Below, in pieces: positions 22,201 through 32,254 of a stretch of DNA of 64,000 nt; positions within the stretch are counted from its first letter, which is position 1; each line of letters opens with the position of its first letter. The DNA is from Liolophura sinensis (lineage: Eukaryota > Mollusca > Polyplacophora > Chitonida > Chitonidae), in NCBI RefSeq assembly GCF_032854445.1, contig NC_088307.1:24253953-24317952 (forward strand), written 5' to 3'. A model generated the notes under the pieces. That model was given only the letters and a program-made list of their open reading frames with translations, was not told where the DNA came from and ran no database searches. The position numbers and the translations under genes were made by a program.

Positions 22201-25200
22201 AAACACCGAAAACTGCCATAACAGCATGAAAGCTATACTGGCTGATAACATTGAATATTGTTGATCATAAGTTACGCAGTTTTCGTGATTGTAACTTTTA
22301 ACTGTAATCTTAAACTGAAGCTTATCGTGTGTTACATTTGTTAATCTGTTTCATAGTTTCATGGAGCTAACTGAACATAAAAAGAAAAATTTGTCCACTC
22401 TCCGTTTCCAATCAATAAGGTTTCAGTATTCAACAAACCTGGGCCTTCTCCTTTGCCTGATTTTACATATCTTGTGATTCACTGACACCTCAGAGTAGTA
22501 AACATTATCACTGCTGTTATAGAATCATTACATGTACATCAACTCTCAGTTGTTCGATGCCATGATGTGACTTGGAAAGCTGCATATTTCCTAATCCTGT
22601 GAGGTGGTGTTAGTGTGAAGCAGGTCGTTGAGCTACTCTTCTTTCAAAAATGGGTTGTAGCATAACAGTTACAATGTTACAACTAATGACTTTCTACAAT
22701 AACATTGTTCTCTATTTTATGTAATATTTCCATGATGAGCTGGGCAAGATCTTTTGACACAAGTCCTGCTGCGTAACATTTTGTGGGTCCCCATTCTGAT
22801 AGGTTTATTGGCTTCTGAACATGATACTTGTTAACATATGGTACCAGTGCACAGAGAGCTAGATGCCTGGTAAGACGAGACAGTATCAGGTTTTTGCGAG
22901 ACATACCTCTCCTTGAGAGCCTTGTGTCAGCATCGGTGTCCACAAAAAGCTTCATGTTAAACATTTCTCGGATTTCTTTGAAATAAAACACAAGGATTCC
23001 CTCAAACAGCACCACATCAGCAGGACCAACTTCCTGAGCAGTGTCCTCCCTAGTAACCAATCAGAAATCATTATAGAAATACAACCTATGAAAATGAATA
23101 CAGTAGGCCAACAACCAATCAGAAATCACTACAGTGGAATAAATTAGTAATCACTACAATGGAACCAATCAGTAATCACTACAGTGGAACCAATCAGAAA
23201 TAAATACAGTGGAACCAATCAGTAATAAATACTGCTGAACCAATCAGTAATCAATACTGTGGAACCAAACAGAAATAAATACAATGGAATTAATCAGAAA
23301 TCAATATACTACAATGAATTAGAATCAATAAAAAGTAATCAGAATCAGTATTATACCAACTAGTGCAACCAATACAAATCAATACAATGGAACCAAATAG
23401 ATTGAATTAGTACCAATGTGACAAATGTGAATCAGTACTAAACAACCAATCACGGATTAAATATAATACAATTTATATTTATTATTTGATTGGTGTTTTA
23501 TGCCACACTCAAGAATATTTCACTTATACGAAGGTGGCCAGCATTATGGTGGGAGGAAACTGAGCAGAGTCCGGAGGAAACACATGACCATAAATATAAT
23601 ACAACCAATCAGTGATCAATAAATGGTACACATACATAACATTATCTCTGGACACTGGTATAACTTCTCATCTGGCATTGTTAATGTAGCCGTATGCTGA
23701 GATAACTAGTCAGACACCTAGCATTGTTAAAATAGCTGTGTGTTGTAATGATCACTCACCTGGCATTGTTAATGTAGCTGCATGTTGTGATAACCACTCA
23801 CCTGGCATTGTTCATGTAGCTGTATATTGGGATAACCACTCAATTGGCATTGTTGATGTAGCTGTACGTTGGGATAAACACTCACCTGGCACTGTTGATG
23901 TAGCTGTATATTGGGATGACCACTCACCTGGCATTGTTAATGTAGCTGTACGTTGGGATAAACACTCACCTGGCACTGTTGATGTAGTGGTATATTGGAA
24001 TAGCCACTCACCTGGCATTGCTGATGTAGCTGTATGTTGGGATAACCACTCACCTGGCATTGTTAATGTAGCTGTATATTGGGATGACCACTCACCTGGC
24101 ATTGTTAATGTAGCTGTATATTGGGATAACCACTCAATTGGCATTGTTGATGTAGCTGTATGTTGGGATAAACACTCACCTGGCACTGTTAATGTAGCTG
24201 TATATTGGGATGACCACTCACCTGGCATTGTTAATGTAGCTGTACGTTGGGATAAACACTCACCTGGCACTGTTGATGTAGTGGTATATTGGAATAGCCA
24301 CTCACCTGGCATTGCTGATGTAGCTGTATGTTGGGATAACCACTCACCTGGCACTGTTCATGTAGCTGTATATTGGAATAACCACTCACCTGGCATTGTT
24401 AATGTAGCTGCATGTTGTGATAACCACTCACCTGGCATTGTTGATGTAGCTGCATGTTGGGATAAACACTCACCTGGCACCGTTGATGTAGCTGTATGTT
24501 GGGATAACCACTCACCTGGCACTGTTGATGTAGCTGTATATTGGAATAACCACTCACCTGGCATTGTTAATGTAGCTGTACGTTGGGATAAACACTCACC
24601 TGGCACTGTTGATGTAGCTGTATGTTGGGATAACCACTCACCTGGCACTGTTGATGTAGCTGTATTTTGGAATAACCACTCACCTGGCATTGCTGATGTA
24701 GCTGCATGTTGGGATAAACACTCACCTGGCACTGTTGATGTAGCTGTATGTTGGGATAACCACTCACCTGGCACTGTTGATGTAGCTGTATATTGGAATA
24801 ACCACTCACCTGGCATTGTTAATGTAGCTGTACGTTGGGATAAACACTCACCTGGCACTGTTGATGTAACTGTATATTGGGATAACCACTCACCTGGCAC
24901 TGTTGATGTAGCTGTATGTTGGGATAACCACTCACCTGGCACTGTTGATGTAGCTGTATATTGGAATAACCACTCACCTGGCATTGTTAATGTAGCTGTA
25001 TGTTGGGATAACCACTCACCTGGCATTGTTGATGTAGCTGTATATTGGAATAACCACATCTGGCATTGTTGATGTAGCTGTATATTGGAATAACCACTCA
25101 CCTGGCATTGTTAATGTAGCTGCATGTTGTGATAACCACTCACCTGGCATTGTTGATGTAGCTGTATATTGGAATAACCACTCACCTGGCATTGCTGATG

Positions 25201-28200
25201 TAGCTGCATGTTGGGATAACCACACCTGGCATTGTTAATGTAGCTGTACGTTGGGATAAACACTCACCTGGCACTGTTGATGTAGCTGTATATTGTAATA
25301 ACCACTCACCTGGCATTGCTGATGTTGCTGTATATTGGAATAACCACTCACCTGGCATTGTTAATGTAGCTGCATGTTGTGATAACCACTCACCTGGCAT
25401 TGTTGATGTAGCTGTATATTGGAATAACCACTCACCTGGCATTGCTGATGTAGCTGCATGTTGGGATAACCACTCACCTGGCATTGTTAATGTAGCTGTA
25501 TGTTGGGATAAACACTCACCTGGCACTGCTGATGTAGCTGTATGTTGGAATAACCACTCAGACACCTTGCATTGTTAAAGGAGAAGAAAATTCAAATATC
25601 AATCAAATACCATTGAATGAGTATGCTTTTCCTCGCAGGTGCATGCCATAAAAGAAATTCTAATATGTACCTCATGTTGACAAATTGTAAATAAAGCCAG
25701 CACCAAAATCTGCTGTGGGTGACTCCATTTTGCCTTAGACCTAGTCCTGAAATCTTCTGTGTTAGGAGGAGAATTGCCGTCAGAAACCGCCGAAGTGCAG
25801 TTCGTACATTTCCCGTAGAACTCTTCTTCCCAAGGGGTAGCAAACAGTACACTTCATTTTCTGCTTGACGATGGGGAAACCGGAATGTTTGACGTAGGTT
25901 CGAGTTTACACGAACAAGCCGGCAGTTTTAGCGACTCTCAGTGCCTGACAGGCAAGACACCCCCAGCATAAATTACAGGGACTTAAAGATGGAGGACACG
26001 ATGGGCTCGGAGATACCAGCTTTGCCATTTTCAGGCTTTATGTGTATGGCGAGGAAAAATCGCAAAATTATGCAGCACGCACCACCAGATAGAAAAAAAA
26101 TGTGCTCTTTTCAGCCTATAGTGTCACGTTGTCAAGTTTTCTTCTCTTTTAATGTAGCTACATGTTGTGGTAACCACTCACCTGGCATTGTTCATGTAGC
26201 TGTATGTTGGGATAACCACTCACCTAGCATTGTTAATGTAACTGTATATCGGGATGACCACTCACCTGGCATTGTTTATGTAACTGTACATTGGAATTAC
26301 CACTCACCTGGCATTGTTGATGTAACTGTATATTGGGATGACCACTCACCTGGCATTGTTAATGTAAATGTATGTTGGGATAACCACTCACCTGGCATTG
26401 TTTATGTAACTGTACATTGGGATAACCACTCACCTGGCATTGTTAATGTACCTGTATATTGGGATAACAACTCACCTGGCATTGCTGATGTTGCTGTATA
26501 TTGGAATAACCACTCACCTGGCATTGTTAATATAGCTGTATGTTGGGATAAACACTCACCTGGCACACTTGATGTAGCTGTATATTGGGATGATCACTCA
26601 CCTGGCATTGTTAATGTAACTGTATATTGGGATGACCACTCATCTGGCATTGTTTACGTAACTGTATATTGGGATGACCACTCATCTGGCATTGTTAATG
26701 TAACTGTATATTGTGATGACCACTCACCTGGCATTGTTAATGTAACTGTATATTGGGATGACCACTCATCTGGCATTGTTTACGTAACTGTACATTGTGA
26801 TGACCACTCACCTGGTATTGTTAATGTAGCTGTATATTGGGATGACCACTCACCTGGCATTGTTAATGTAGCTGTATATTGGGATGACCACTCATCTGGC
26901 ATTGTTAATGTAGCTGTATATTGGGATGACCACTCACCTGGCATTGTTAATGTAGCTGTATACTGGGATGACCACTCACCTGGCATTGTTAATGTAGCTG
27001 TATGTTGGGATAACTACTCGTTGTCCAGCTCTGATATCTTTCACAGTGCTGATCATTAAGTCAGAGTCAAATGCATCTACAATTACAGATAGAAAGAGCA
27101 ACCAGTTTACTTATTTATTCATTTGATAAATGTTAAATAATTTACCTGAGTGATAAAGTTTTAACTAGTTTAACAGTGTTAAGTACATATATGTATAATT
27201 TGAATGACCAAGGTAAAGAGATATCCATATGATCAAAGGAAAGTTGCTACCTGAATGATCAAAGTGAAGGATACCCTGCATGATTAATGATCAATGCTAA
27301 GTGTAAGATTTATTTATCTGATTAGAATTATCAAATTTTTGCATGTATCTAATTACTGATCAAAATAAAGTGTTACGTTTTATCTGAATGATCAAAGTAA
27401 TGTGTTACCTGGATGATCAAAGTTATGTGTTACCTGGATGATCACAGTAAGTTAACCTAGATACCGAATGTTAAGTTTTACCTGGCTAATCAATGATACA
27501 TGTTTATGCAAAGTATTACCTGAACGATTAAAGTAAGGTGTTACCTGGATGATCAAAGTTGAACTCTCCTTTCTGAGCGAGAACTTTTTCTGGTTCAGTC
27601 AGGTTCCTGTAGAAGGCGTCTTGACTGATGATGACCACTTGACGATGGTGACATTCCATGTTAGACTGCCCCAGCTCCTCCATAATCTTGGCACATACAG
27701 ATGACTATAATGGACAAGCGGGGTTATAAGAAACCCAGCAGCTCAGAAACTAGTGCTTCTGTTTAAATGGCAGTCTATAAAATTGTCTAGACATCTGATT
27801 CAAACAGGAGAAAACTTCAAAATCTGGTATTTTTTCCTAATTCATCTATTGTTTCAGATTTAAAATGTGCACATCTTCAAAGCATGTTCATTAAAAATGT
27901 GTACTGAAAACCTGGGACTAATATTTATATAAGTTCAATATTTATATAAGTTCAATATTTATATAAGTTCAATATTTATATAAGTTCAATATTTATATAA
28001 GTTCAATATTTATATAAGTTCTAATATTTATATAAGTTCAATATTTATATAATATAACATAAGAATTACAATAGTCCCAGTCAAAACTAAGCATAAACAT
28101 CAACCCTTTTTAAACATTAAATCTTACCTTAGTTTTATTTATTTATTCGATTGATGTTTTACGCTGTACTCAAGAATGCCAGCATTATGGTGGGGGGAAA

Positions 28201-29615
28201 CTGGGCAGAGCCCAGGCGAAACCTGCGAATGTCTGCAAGTTGCTGCAGACATTTCCACGTACGGCCTGAGAGAAATCTTACTCTGGCTGGCATTAACACC
28301 ACTTTCCCCCCTCTCACACTACCTCGCCTTTTTACTTCGTAATGGCGAGCAAAAATCAACACAGCTGTCTAGTATTTTTAGAAGAGGTTTTTGCCAAAAA
28401 TTAATTTATTTGTCTGGATGAAATTTTGTACACATGTTGGCTCTTAACTGAGGAATAACCCATTTAATTTCGTGGTAATCCAGTTCCAGTAATTTTTAAA
28501 ACCATTCCTCATTAAGTGACTTAGCGCTTAGGGTTTAACATCATACTTAACAATTTTTCTGTTATTTAACGATGAGGGGGCCCTTAGAGTGCATTTACGT
28601 GTAATGTGCCTCCCTTGGCAAGACAACTTCACTGAGACAACTTACCACAGGCAAGTAAGCCACCCCACCTGAGCCATTATACTGATGCCCGTCAAACAGT
28701 CGCTGCACCATCCTCTCAATGTTAAACGTCAAGCGAGGAAGTTACACCTTCCTCTTTTAAGGTCTTAGGTTTTAATCAACCCAGGATTGACCCTGGATCT
28801 ACTGCCCCAAAGCAGACGCCCTACCAACTAAGCCATCAGGGACTGTCATTCCTCATTAAGAGATATGACAGAAATGCAGACTATAGTCACTTTGTCTCTA
28901 GTGATCAAAGTAATTTAACATAGGCTATGGTTGGAAGTTTGTCTGCCATTTTATTTCAATGGTGTTTTGGACAATGTCTTCATAGAACATTTCCATTATA
29001 ACTCATAACTTCAATATAATGAAACTAGCTGGGAAAAAATTATTCCAGCATTTGGTAAAAGCATGGGTAGCATGGTTCCACAAAAGTAATGCAGATCAAA
29101 ATCACCATGGCAACAGTTGCAGTCATCTTAGCCTACGAACCCTTTATAGTCATTGATAGTGGCGCAAGAACCAACCATTCATGTCTCATTATAAGGTACA
29201 CCTGTACTGGTCACAAATCTGCTCATCATGCAGCTGCTTCTAGCTATTTTGAGGCCATCACGATCTGGGATCGATGTGAAAATTGATTTTCGGGATATAG
29301 AAATTAAAATTTTGACCACCTCATGAATGTTATCCTAAGAAAAATGTGTCAAAATTTCATCTTCCAATAACAACAACTAAGCATGTGGTTTTAAATTTTG
29401 ACTCGAGTAAAACATGGCTTTGTGGAATGGTGTCCTGATCCTTATGTGTGAGTGACGTGAAAAACGTCTGAAGACAAGACAGGCCTAAAATACAGCCGGT
29501 ACTATAAATACAGACTTACTTTCCCAGAGGCCGTCCCTCCGGCCACACCAATGATGAATGGTTTGGGAACCCGCTCCAAGCCATTCACTCGGGGAGCGTT
29601 ACGTCCGGCGGCCAT
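19188..29615 (-). CDS. UCK: uridine-cytidine kinase, complete seven-exon gene
   Basis: Exons (minus strand): 29520-29615, 27545-27704, 26980-27076, 22907-23049, 21900-21997, 20200-20248, 19188-19291. They join in phase to 747 nt, 248 aa plus stop, close to the 261 aa of human UCK2. It is an ATP-dependent kinase of cytosolic pyrimidine salvage that makes UMP/CMP from uridine/cytidine. Seen: P-loop GGTASGKS (residues 26-33, split between exons 1 and 2), [72 protein letters not shown] and the C-terminal RPH end typical of UCK1/2. I cannot separate UCK1 from UCK2 orthology. Intron 3 holds the 42-bp splice-donor array and intron 2 a decayed donor array. No coding lesion is seen. The gene lies head-to-head with the MOV10L1-like gene. 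Confidence 0.95.
19912..20046 (+). repeat. SINE-1, 3' two thirds, in UCK intron 6
   Basis: Starts TCTGCCAGCAATCTGCGG and runs to CACCAATCAAATAAATAAAT. It is 5'-truncated and antisense to UCK. Confidence 0.85.
20200..20248 (-). CDS. UCK: UCK exon 6
   Basis: 49 nt encoding [16 protein letters not shown] with GTTTCAG acceptor and G|GTGAGT donor. This is a conserved strand/loop of the UCK fold. Confidence 0.95.
20821..21146 (-). repeat. SINE-2 copy, in UCK intron 5
   Basis: GAGTGAGTGCTTGGGGTTTA, TCGTACTGAACAATTTTTCA and the long shared body (GACTTACCGAAGGCAAGTAA; CCAAGCGAGGAAGTTACA) match 28,515-28,843 and 45,870-46,150. A GCGAGGAAGTTACAA phrase is duplicated inside. The tRNA-like head is mostly lost. 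Confidence 0.8.
21268..21580 (-). repeat. SINE-1 with internal triplication, in UCK intron 5
   Basis: A normal 3' end (TTGGTTGGTGTCTTATGC) is followed by three successive copies of an about 81-bp body segment, each with GGGCAGA(A/G)CCCAGGGG-like sequence, CCATCTGCAGGTTGCTGG and GCAGACCTTCTCCCATAC. The head is absent. Confidence 0.85.
21900..21997 (-). CDS. UCK: UCK exon 5
   Basis: 98 nt encoding [15 protein letters not shown] and [11 protein letters not shown] after two completing bases. The donor is GTAAGT. Confidence 0.95.
22907..23049 (-). CDS. UCK: UCK exon 4 (uridine/cytidine-binding core)
   Basis: 143 nt: [12 protein letters not shown] (substrate pocket) and [13 protein letters not shown] (LID arginines). 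Acceptor TTACTAG, donor GTATGT. Confidence 0.95.
23060..23460. repeat. degenerate about 25-bp repeat next to the exon 4 acceptor (UCK intron 3)
   Basis: At least ten imperfect repetitions of an ACCAATCAGTAATCACTACA-like unit with GTGGA. The first lies within 10 nt of the exon 4 acceptor and reads TAACCAATCAGAAATCATTA. Many units carry CCAAT. Confidence 0.7.
23473..23590 (-). repeat. SINE-1, 3' fragment, in UCK intron 3
   Basis: TTATTTGATTGGTGTTTTAT, then CAGCATTATGGTGGGAGGAA. Truncated at CACATGACCA. Confidence 0.85.
23665..25574 (-). repeat. 42-bp minisatellite made of UCK exon 3 end plus its splice donor, block 1 (about 45 copies)
   Basis: On the gene strand each unit reads GAGTGGTTATCCCAACATAC, AGCTACATTAACAATGCC, AGGT. 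It repeats the last 36 nt of UCK exon 3 (coding [11 protein letters not shown]) followed by CAG|GTGAGT. Local 126-bp higher-order repeats occur, for example 24,550-24,830. The period is 14 codons, so both strands carry long open frames that are not proteins. It lies in intron 3 and continues as block 2 after the MITE. Confidence 0.95.
25575..26152. mobile_element. MITE-like DNA element with TTAA target duplication, inserted in the 42-bp array
   Basis: The array unit GCATTG-TTAA-TGTAGC is interrupted: TTAA occurs at both ends (25575-25578 and 26149-26152). The termini are inverted (AGGAGAAGAAAA on the left, TTTTCTTCTCTT on the right). TTAA duplication points to the piggyBac superfamily as the mobilising source. 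About 578 bp with no transposase frame. Related partial copies are at 53,685-53,811 and 63,776-64,000. Confidence 0.8.
26153..26979 (-). repeat. 42-bp exon-donor minisatellite, block 2 (about 20 copies, abuts UCK exon 3)
   Basis: Same unit as block 1, with more GTCATCCCAGTATACAG variants. The array passes without interruption into the authentic exon 3. The true donor at 26,979-26,978 is simply the last unit boundary. Confidence 0.95.
26980..27076 (-). CDS. UCK: UCK exon 3
   Basis: 97 nt: (D)[14 protein letters not shown], then [13 protein letters not shown] and 2 nt of Arg. Acceptor AATTGTAG, donor GTGAGT. Its last 36 nt are the seed of the neighbouring array, and in the coding frame the next array codon is TGA. 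Confidence 0.92.
27205..27544 (-). repeat. decayed about 24-bp repeat of the UCK exon 2 end plus donor (intron 2)
   Basis: The gene strand shows TTTGATCATCCAG|GTAACA at the true exon end. Within 340 bp downstream it is repeated as TTTAATCGTTCAG|GTAATA, GATTAGCCAG|GTAAAA, GTGATCATCCAG|GTAACA, TTTGATCATCCAG|GTAACA and TTTGATCATTCAG|ATAAAA, plus weaker copies. Confidence 0.8.
27545..27704 (-). CDS. UCK: UCK exon 2
   Basis: 160 nt beginning [13 protein letters not shown] (end of the P-loop) and including [11 protein letters not shown] and the FNFDHP end. Confidence 0.95.
27918..28052. repeat. 17-bp AT-rich minisatellite, 8 copies (UCK intron 1)
   Basis: The unit is AATATTTATATAAGTTC. One copy has CTAATATTT. 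Confidence 0.95.
28133..28270 (-). repeat. SINE-1, 3' half (UCK intron 1)
   Basis: TTATTTATTCGATTGATGTT, then CCAGCATTATGGTGGGGGGA and GGGCAGAGCCCAGG. Ends at ACGTACGGCCTGAG. Confidence 0.85.
28515..28843 (-). repeat. SINE-2, full length with tRNA head (UCK intron 1)
   Basis: The reverse strand begins GTCCCTGATGGCTTAGTTGG (box A) and GTAGGGCGTC, then CAGGGTCAATCCTGGG (box B), followed by the shared body and the GGTTTAACATCAT complement at the 3' end. This copy defines SINE-2 as tRNA-derived. Confidence 0.88.
29520..29615 (-). CDS. UCK: UCK exon 1 with start codon
   Basis: 32 codons from ATG (CAT at 29613-29615) to GGTASGK, donor GTAAGT. The start is the first in-frame ATG before a UCK-like leader ([13 protein letters not shown]). 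The ATG sits in ACAAAATGGCCGCCGG, a GC-rich island in AT-rich surroundings. Confidence 0.93.
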
Positions 29616-31289
29616 TTTGTATTGTGCTTGTCAGTATAACCAGCTCATCTTGTGATCAACCACTGGACCTGACCTCACTATAGTGGCTGGTGAAAACCTG
29701 GCAAAGGAGTGTGGCAAATTAGAAGAATGTTTCAATGCTGAACCAGTACCTATTTTCTCATATGTAATGTAATGTAAGTGGCATGTAGCCGCTAAAATAG
29801 TATGCAAGTATCACTGTGCTCCTGCTCAGTAGCTGCTACACTTTTGCCTCTTACATGATACAGACAAATACAATCATATATCTACACTTGTGTACAGACT
29901 AATCATATTATTAGTAGATGTCACTTAGAGACAAGTTTTAGTAATGGTATCATTTTGAGCTCACACTTTAGAATTGCATATGCACAGTCAGGAAGATTCT
30001 CATGCTGAAAATTGACTGCTCGCACACTGCAAGTTGTGTAATGATCCGGTACACAGCGCGTCAAATCTTAACTTTATTGGAGAGCAGCTTGAAAGGTCTT
30101 GGCCAATTTTCAGCACTACAAAATCTTGGCTATATCCCCTGCAGAATACAGATACTACAGCTTTCTGTATGATGACAAATGGTAAATCCTCGCTGTTTCA
30201 AACTGGATAAATCACCTGTTCAAAACACGTGTATCACACATTATACACTGATGCACAGCTGACAGTATTGTTACTTTGAGACGGAACACAGAGAGAAAAA
30301 AGCAGTGAAAGATATTCACAAACCGGTCATTAACCAGATGCTTAACAGTTCCCTTTCTCTCATTCTCAAGACAATAGCTTCATAATTTACAACAATACCG
30401 ATAAGTGGAAGCATTCACGGCTTCACAATTCGTATAGGCCTACATGCACTGACAACATAGTACCTGTCCTGTAGATCAAGTATACCTTTCACAACTTTTT
30501 ACCTGACACGCAGCTGTAGAGATCGACAAAACTGCTGTAAACAACAATCTTTGGTTTGTTTGAACGTGAAGGCAAGCATGTATTTTCTTACTACTTGCCA
30601 ACAACAACACTAGCCTCTACCCAAAAGGTATCGCCAGCAACAATCGGCAGAGATCGGTGGTGTTCGGCGTTCTGCAAGGTGGGAACCACGAATGTGTATT
30701 ACGAAACTGCGAAGACCTAAAACATTGTTTTACGTAAGCTTAACAGGCTTTTGTCAGTGCACACATTTGCAAAAGGATACAAAATAAGTATTTTCGTATG
30801 CAATTATTTCCAACAGATTGCAGTTTTTGTCGGAAAAGCCTGCTGTCAAGTTGTATGACTGTTGTCAGTGTTGATGTTGTTGCTCTTCTTGTTGTTGTAG
30901 TGTGCAAGGCAGCCATGTGTGCAAAAGTGAAAGTAGAAGTTTTTCAGAAATTAATTTGCGTTTATTGTACTGTGGCCGCAAGTACTGTACTATACAACAA
31001 TGGCATAGCCATCGATGCTCTCCTAACCTGATAAAGAACACCTACCTCTCAACGAGGACAATTCTAGGGCTAGCCTTAGCAATCTGTGCTATATCTCAAC
31101 AACAACTGCATAGTGATGCGCTCAAGATATCACCCTGACCACTGTGGGTAACTTAGATGCTACAGAAGTCACCTGCAGTCTTTTGTTTTAGCTCTCCTGT
31201 ACAAAGTACTAGCATAGCTTATGCCATAACCCGAGAGTGGGTGTCGGCGTCCAATAATAGGGAAAGCATTTTTAAAAACAAAATGCTAG

Positions 31290-31440
31290 TGTCGATATCT
31301 CAAAAAGTAATGAATGTTTTGTACTGAGATTTTGCCTTCATGTAAAGCACAATGGAAGTAGGGGAGTGTTCCATTGTTGATGCGTTGTTTGCATGTCATC
31401 TACTGTAAATTACGAAATTCATTAGTGGATTGTGTATGAG
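31290..31440 (+). repeat. dispersed repeat D2
   Basis: Shares GTTCCATTGTTGATGCGTTG-like and TACTGTAAATTACGAAATTC phrases with 46,175-46,330 and 55,525-55,720. Confidence 0.5.
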
Positions 31441-31754
31441 CCCAATTCTGGCGGGCTCGCGAGTTCATGTCGATATCGACGAGACAGATTGAAGCTCGCG
31501 CAAACTGCGAAAGAGGTAATTTTACGTTAGGTGCCAATGGTGCCATCGAAGCAGCGGACAGGCGTGTTTTCAATCTAGCAACTACCGTAAAATAACGTCT
31601 TTTATCTACATTAGTTTGCGAGGACTTCCAACTATCTTGCTTATATCTGCGTGAACTGGCGACACCCCTGAAATGACGATTTGGCTTATTAAAATCAATG
31701 TTAGGGCTGGGACTAATATAAGAGTTATATTAGTTATACTAGTCCCAGGTTAAG

Positions 31755-31900
31755 GTAAATGTTAGGTATCTCAAAACGCTCTGCATGACTTATACTGCTG
31801 CCTCACTGGATCATGACTGCAGGGTACGGGATCATTGTTAAAGCTAAGTACTGTAAATTACAAAATTCATGACTTCATAATTTGTATTTATTTATAATGT
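31755..31900 (+). repeat. dispersed repeat D2, second copy
   Basis: TACTGTAAATTACAAAATTC followed by ATGACTTCATAATTTG, with the TATCTCAAAACG lead-in seen near the other copies. Confidence 0.5.
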
Positions 31901-32254
31901 ATTGAGCTGAAGTTTTGCTGGAAGGGGGCGGGGAAGGGGGTAGGTGGGTGTTGAGCTCTATTGTAACGTTGCTACCAAATCCAATTTTTTTTTTTTAGGT
32001 CATTATGAATTTGCATTGTTAAAAATGTGTACGTGTATTTTGAAACTTCCAATTCTTCATTAACTTTTTAGGCACTGGTATTTTTAATTAGAAATGACTT
32101 TTTTATCAATTACTATTAAAAGATTAATTTATCTTTTGATTTCAGGAGTGCATTTAGACTTGAATTATACAGATTATCAGCATAATATGAGTTACACACT
32201 GCCAGCATCATGAAGTTAGGCAATTAATACAATCTAAAAGACCACCCACAAGCG

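Larger units (their letters stand above)
29616..32254. promoter_or_regulatory. divergent intergenic region between UCK and the MOV10L1-like gene
   Basis: 2.6 kb separating the two start codons of head-to-head genes, so both promoters should lie here. No TATA box or CpG island is obvious. A polypyrimidine-AG (TTTTGATTTCAG ending at 32,145) 110 nt before the MOV10L1 ATG suggests a 5' UTR intron. Two copies of dispersed repeat D2 (31,290-31,440; 31,755-31,900) are inside. Confidence 0.45.

Noticed and set aside
23738-25072. 444-codon plus-strand frame and 180/247-codon minus-strand frames
   Set aside because: They arise because the 42-bp repeat is a multiple of three with no stop in several frames. 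They are periodic (14 residues) and lie inside UCK intron 3.
25941-27059. 372-codon plus-strand frame
   Set aside because: It starts inside the MITE, reads through block 2 of the 42-bp array and ends antisense to UCK exon 3. No independent coding evidence.
30798-31138. Two about 77-codon plus-strand frames in the intergenic region
   Set aside because: Considered as a small upstream gene or 5' exon. Composition is low in complexity (Val-rich) and there is no motif or clear splice continuity to the MOV10L1 start.
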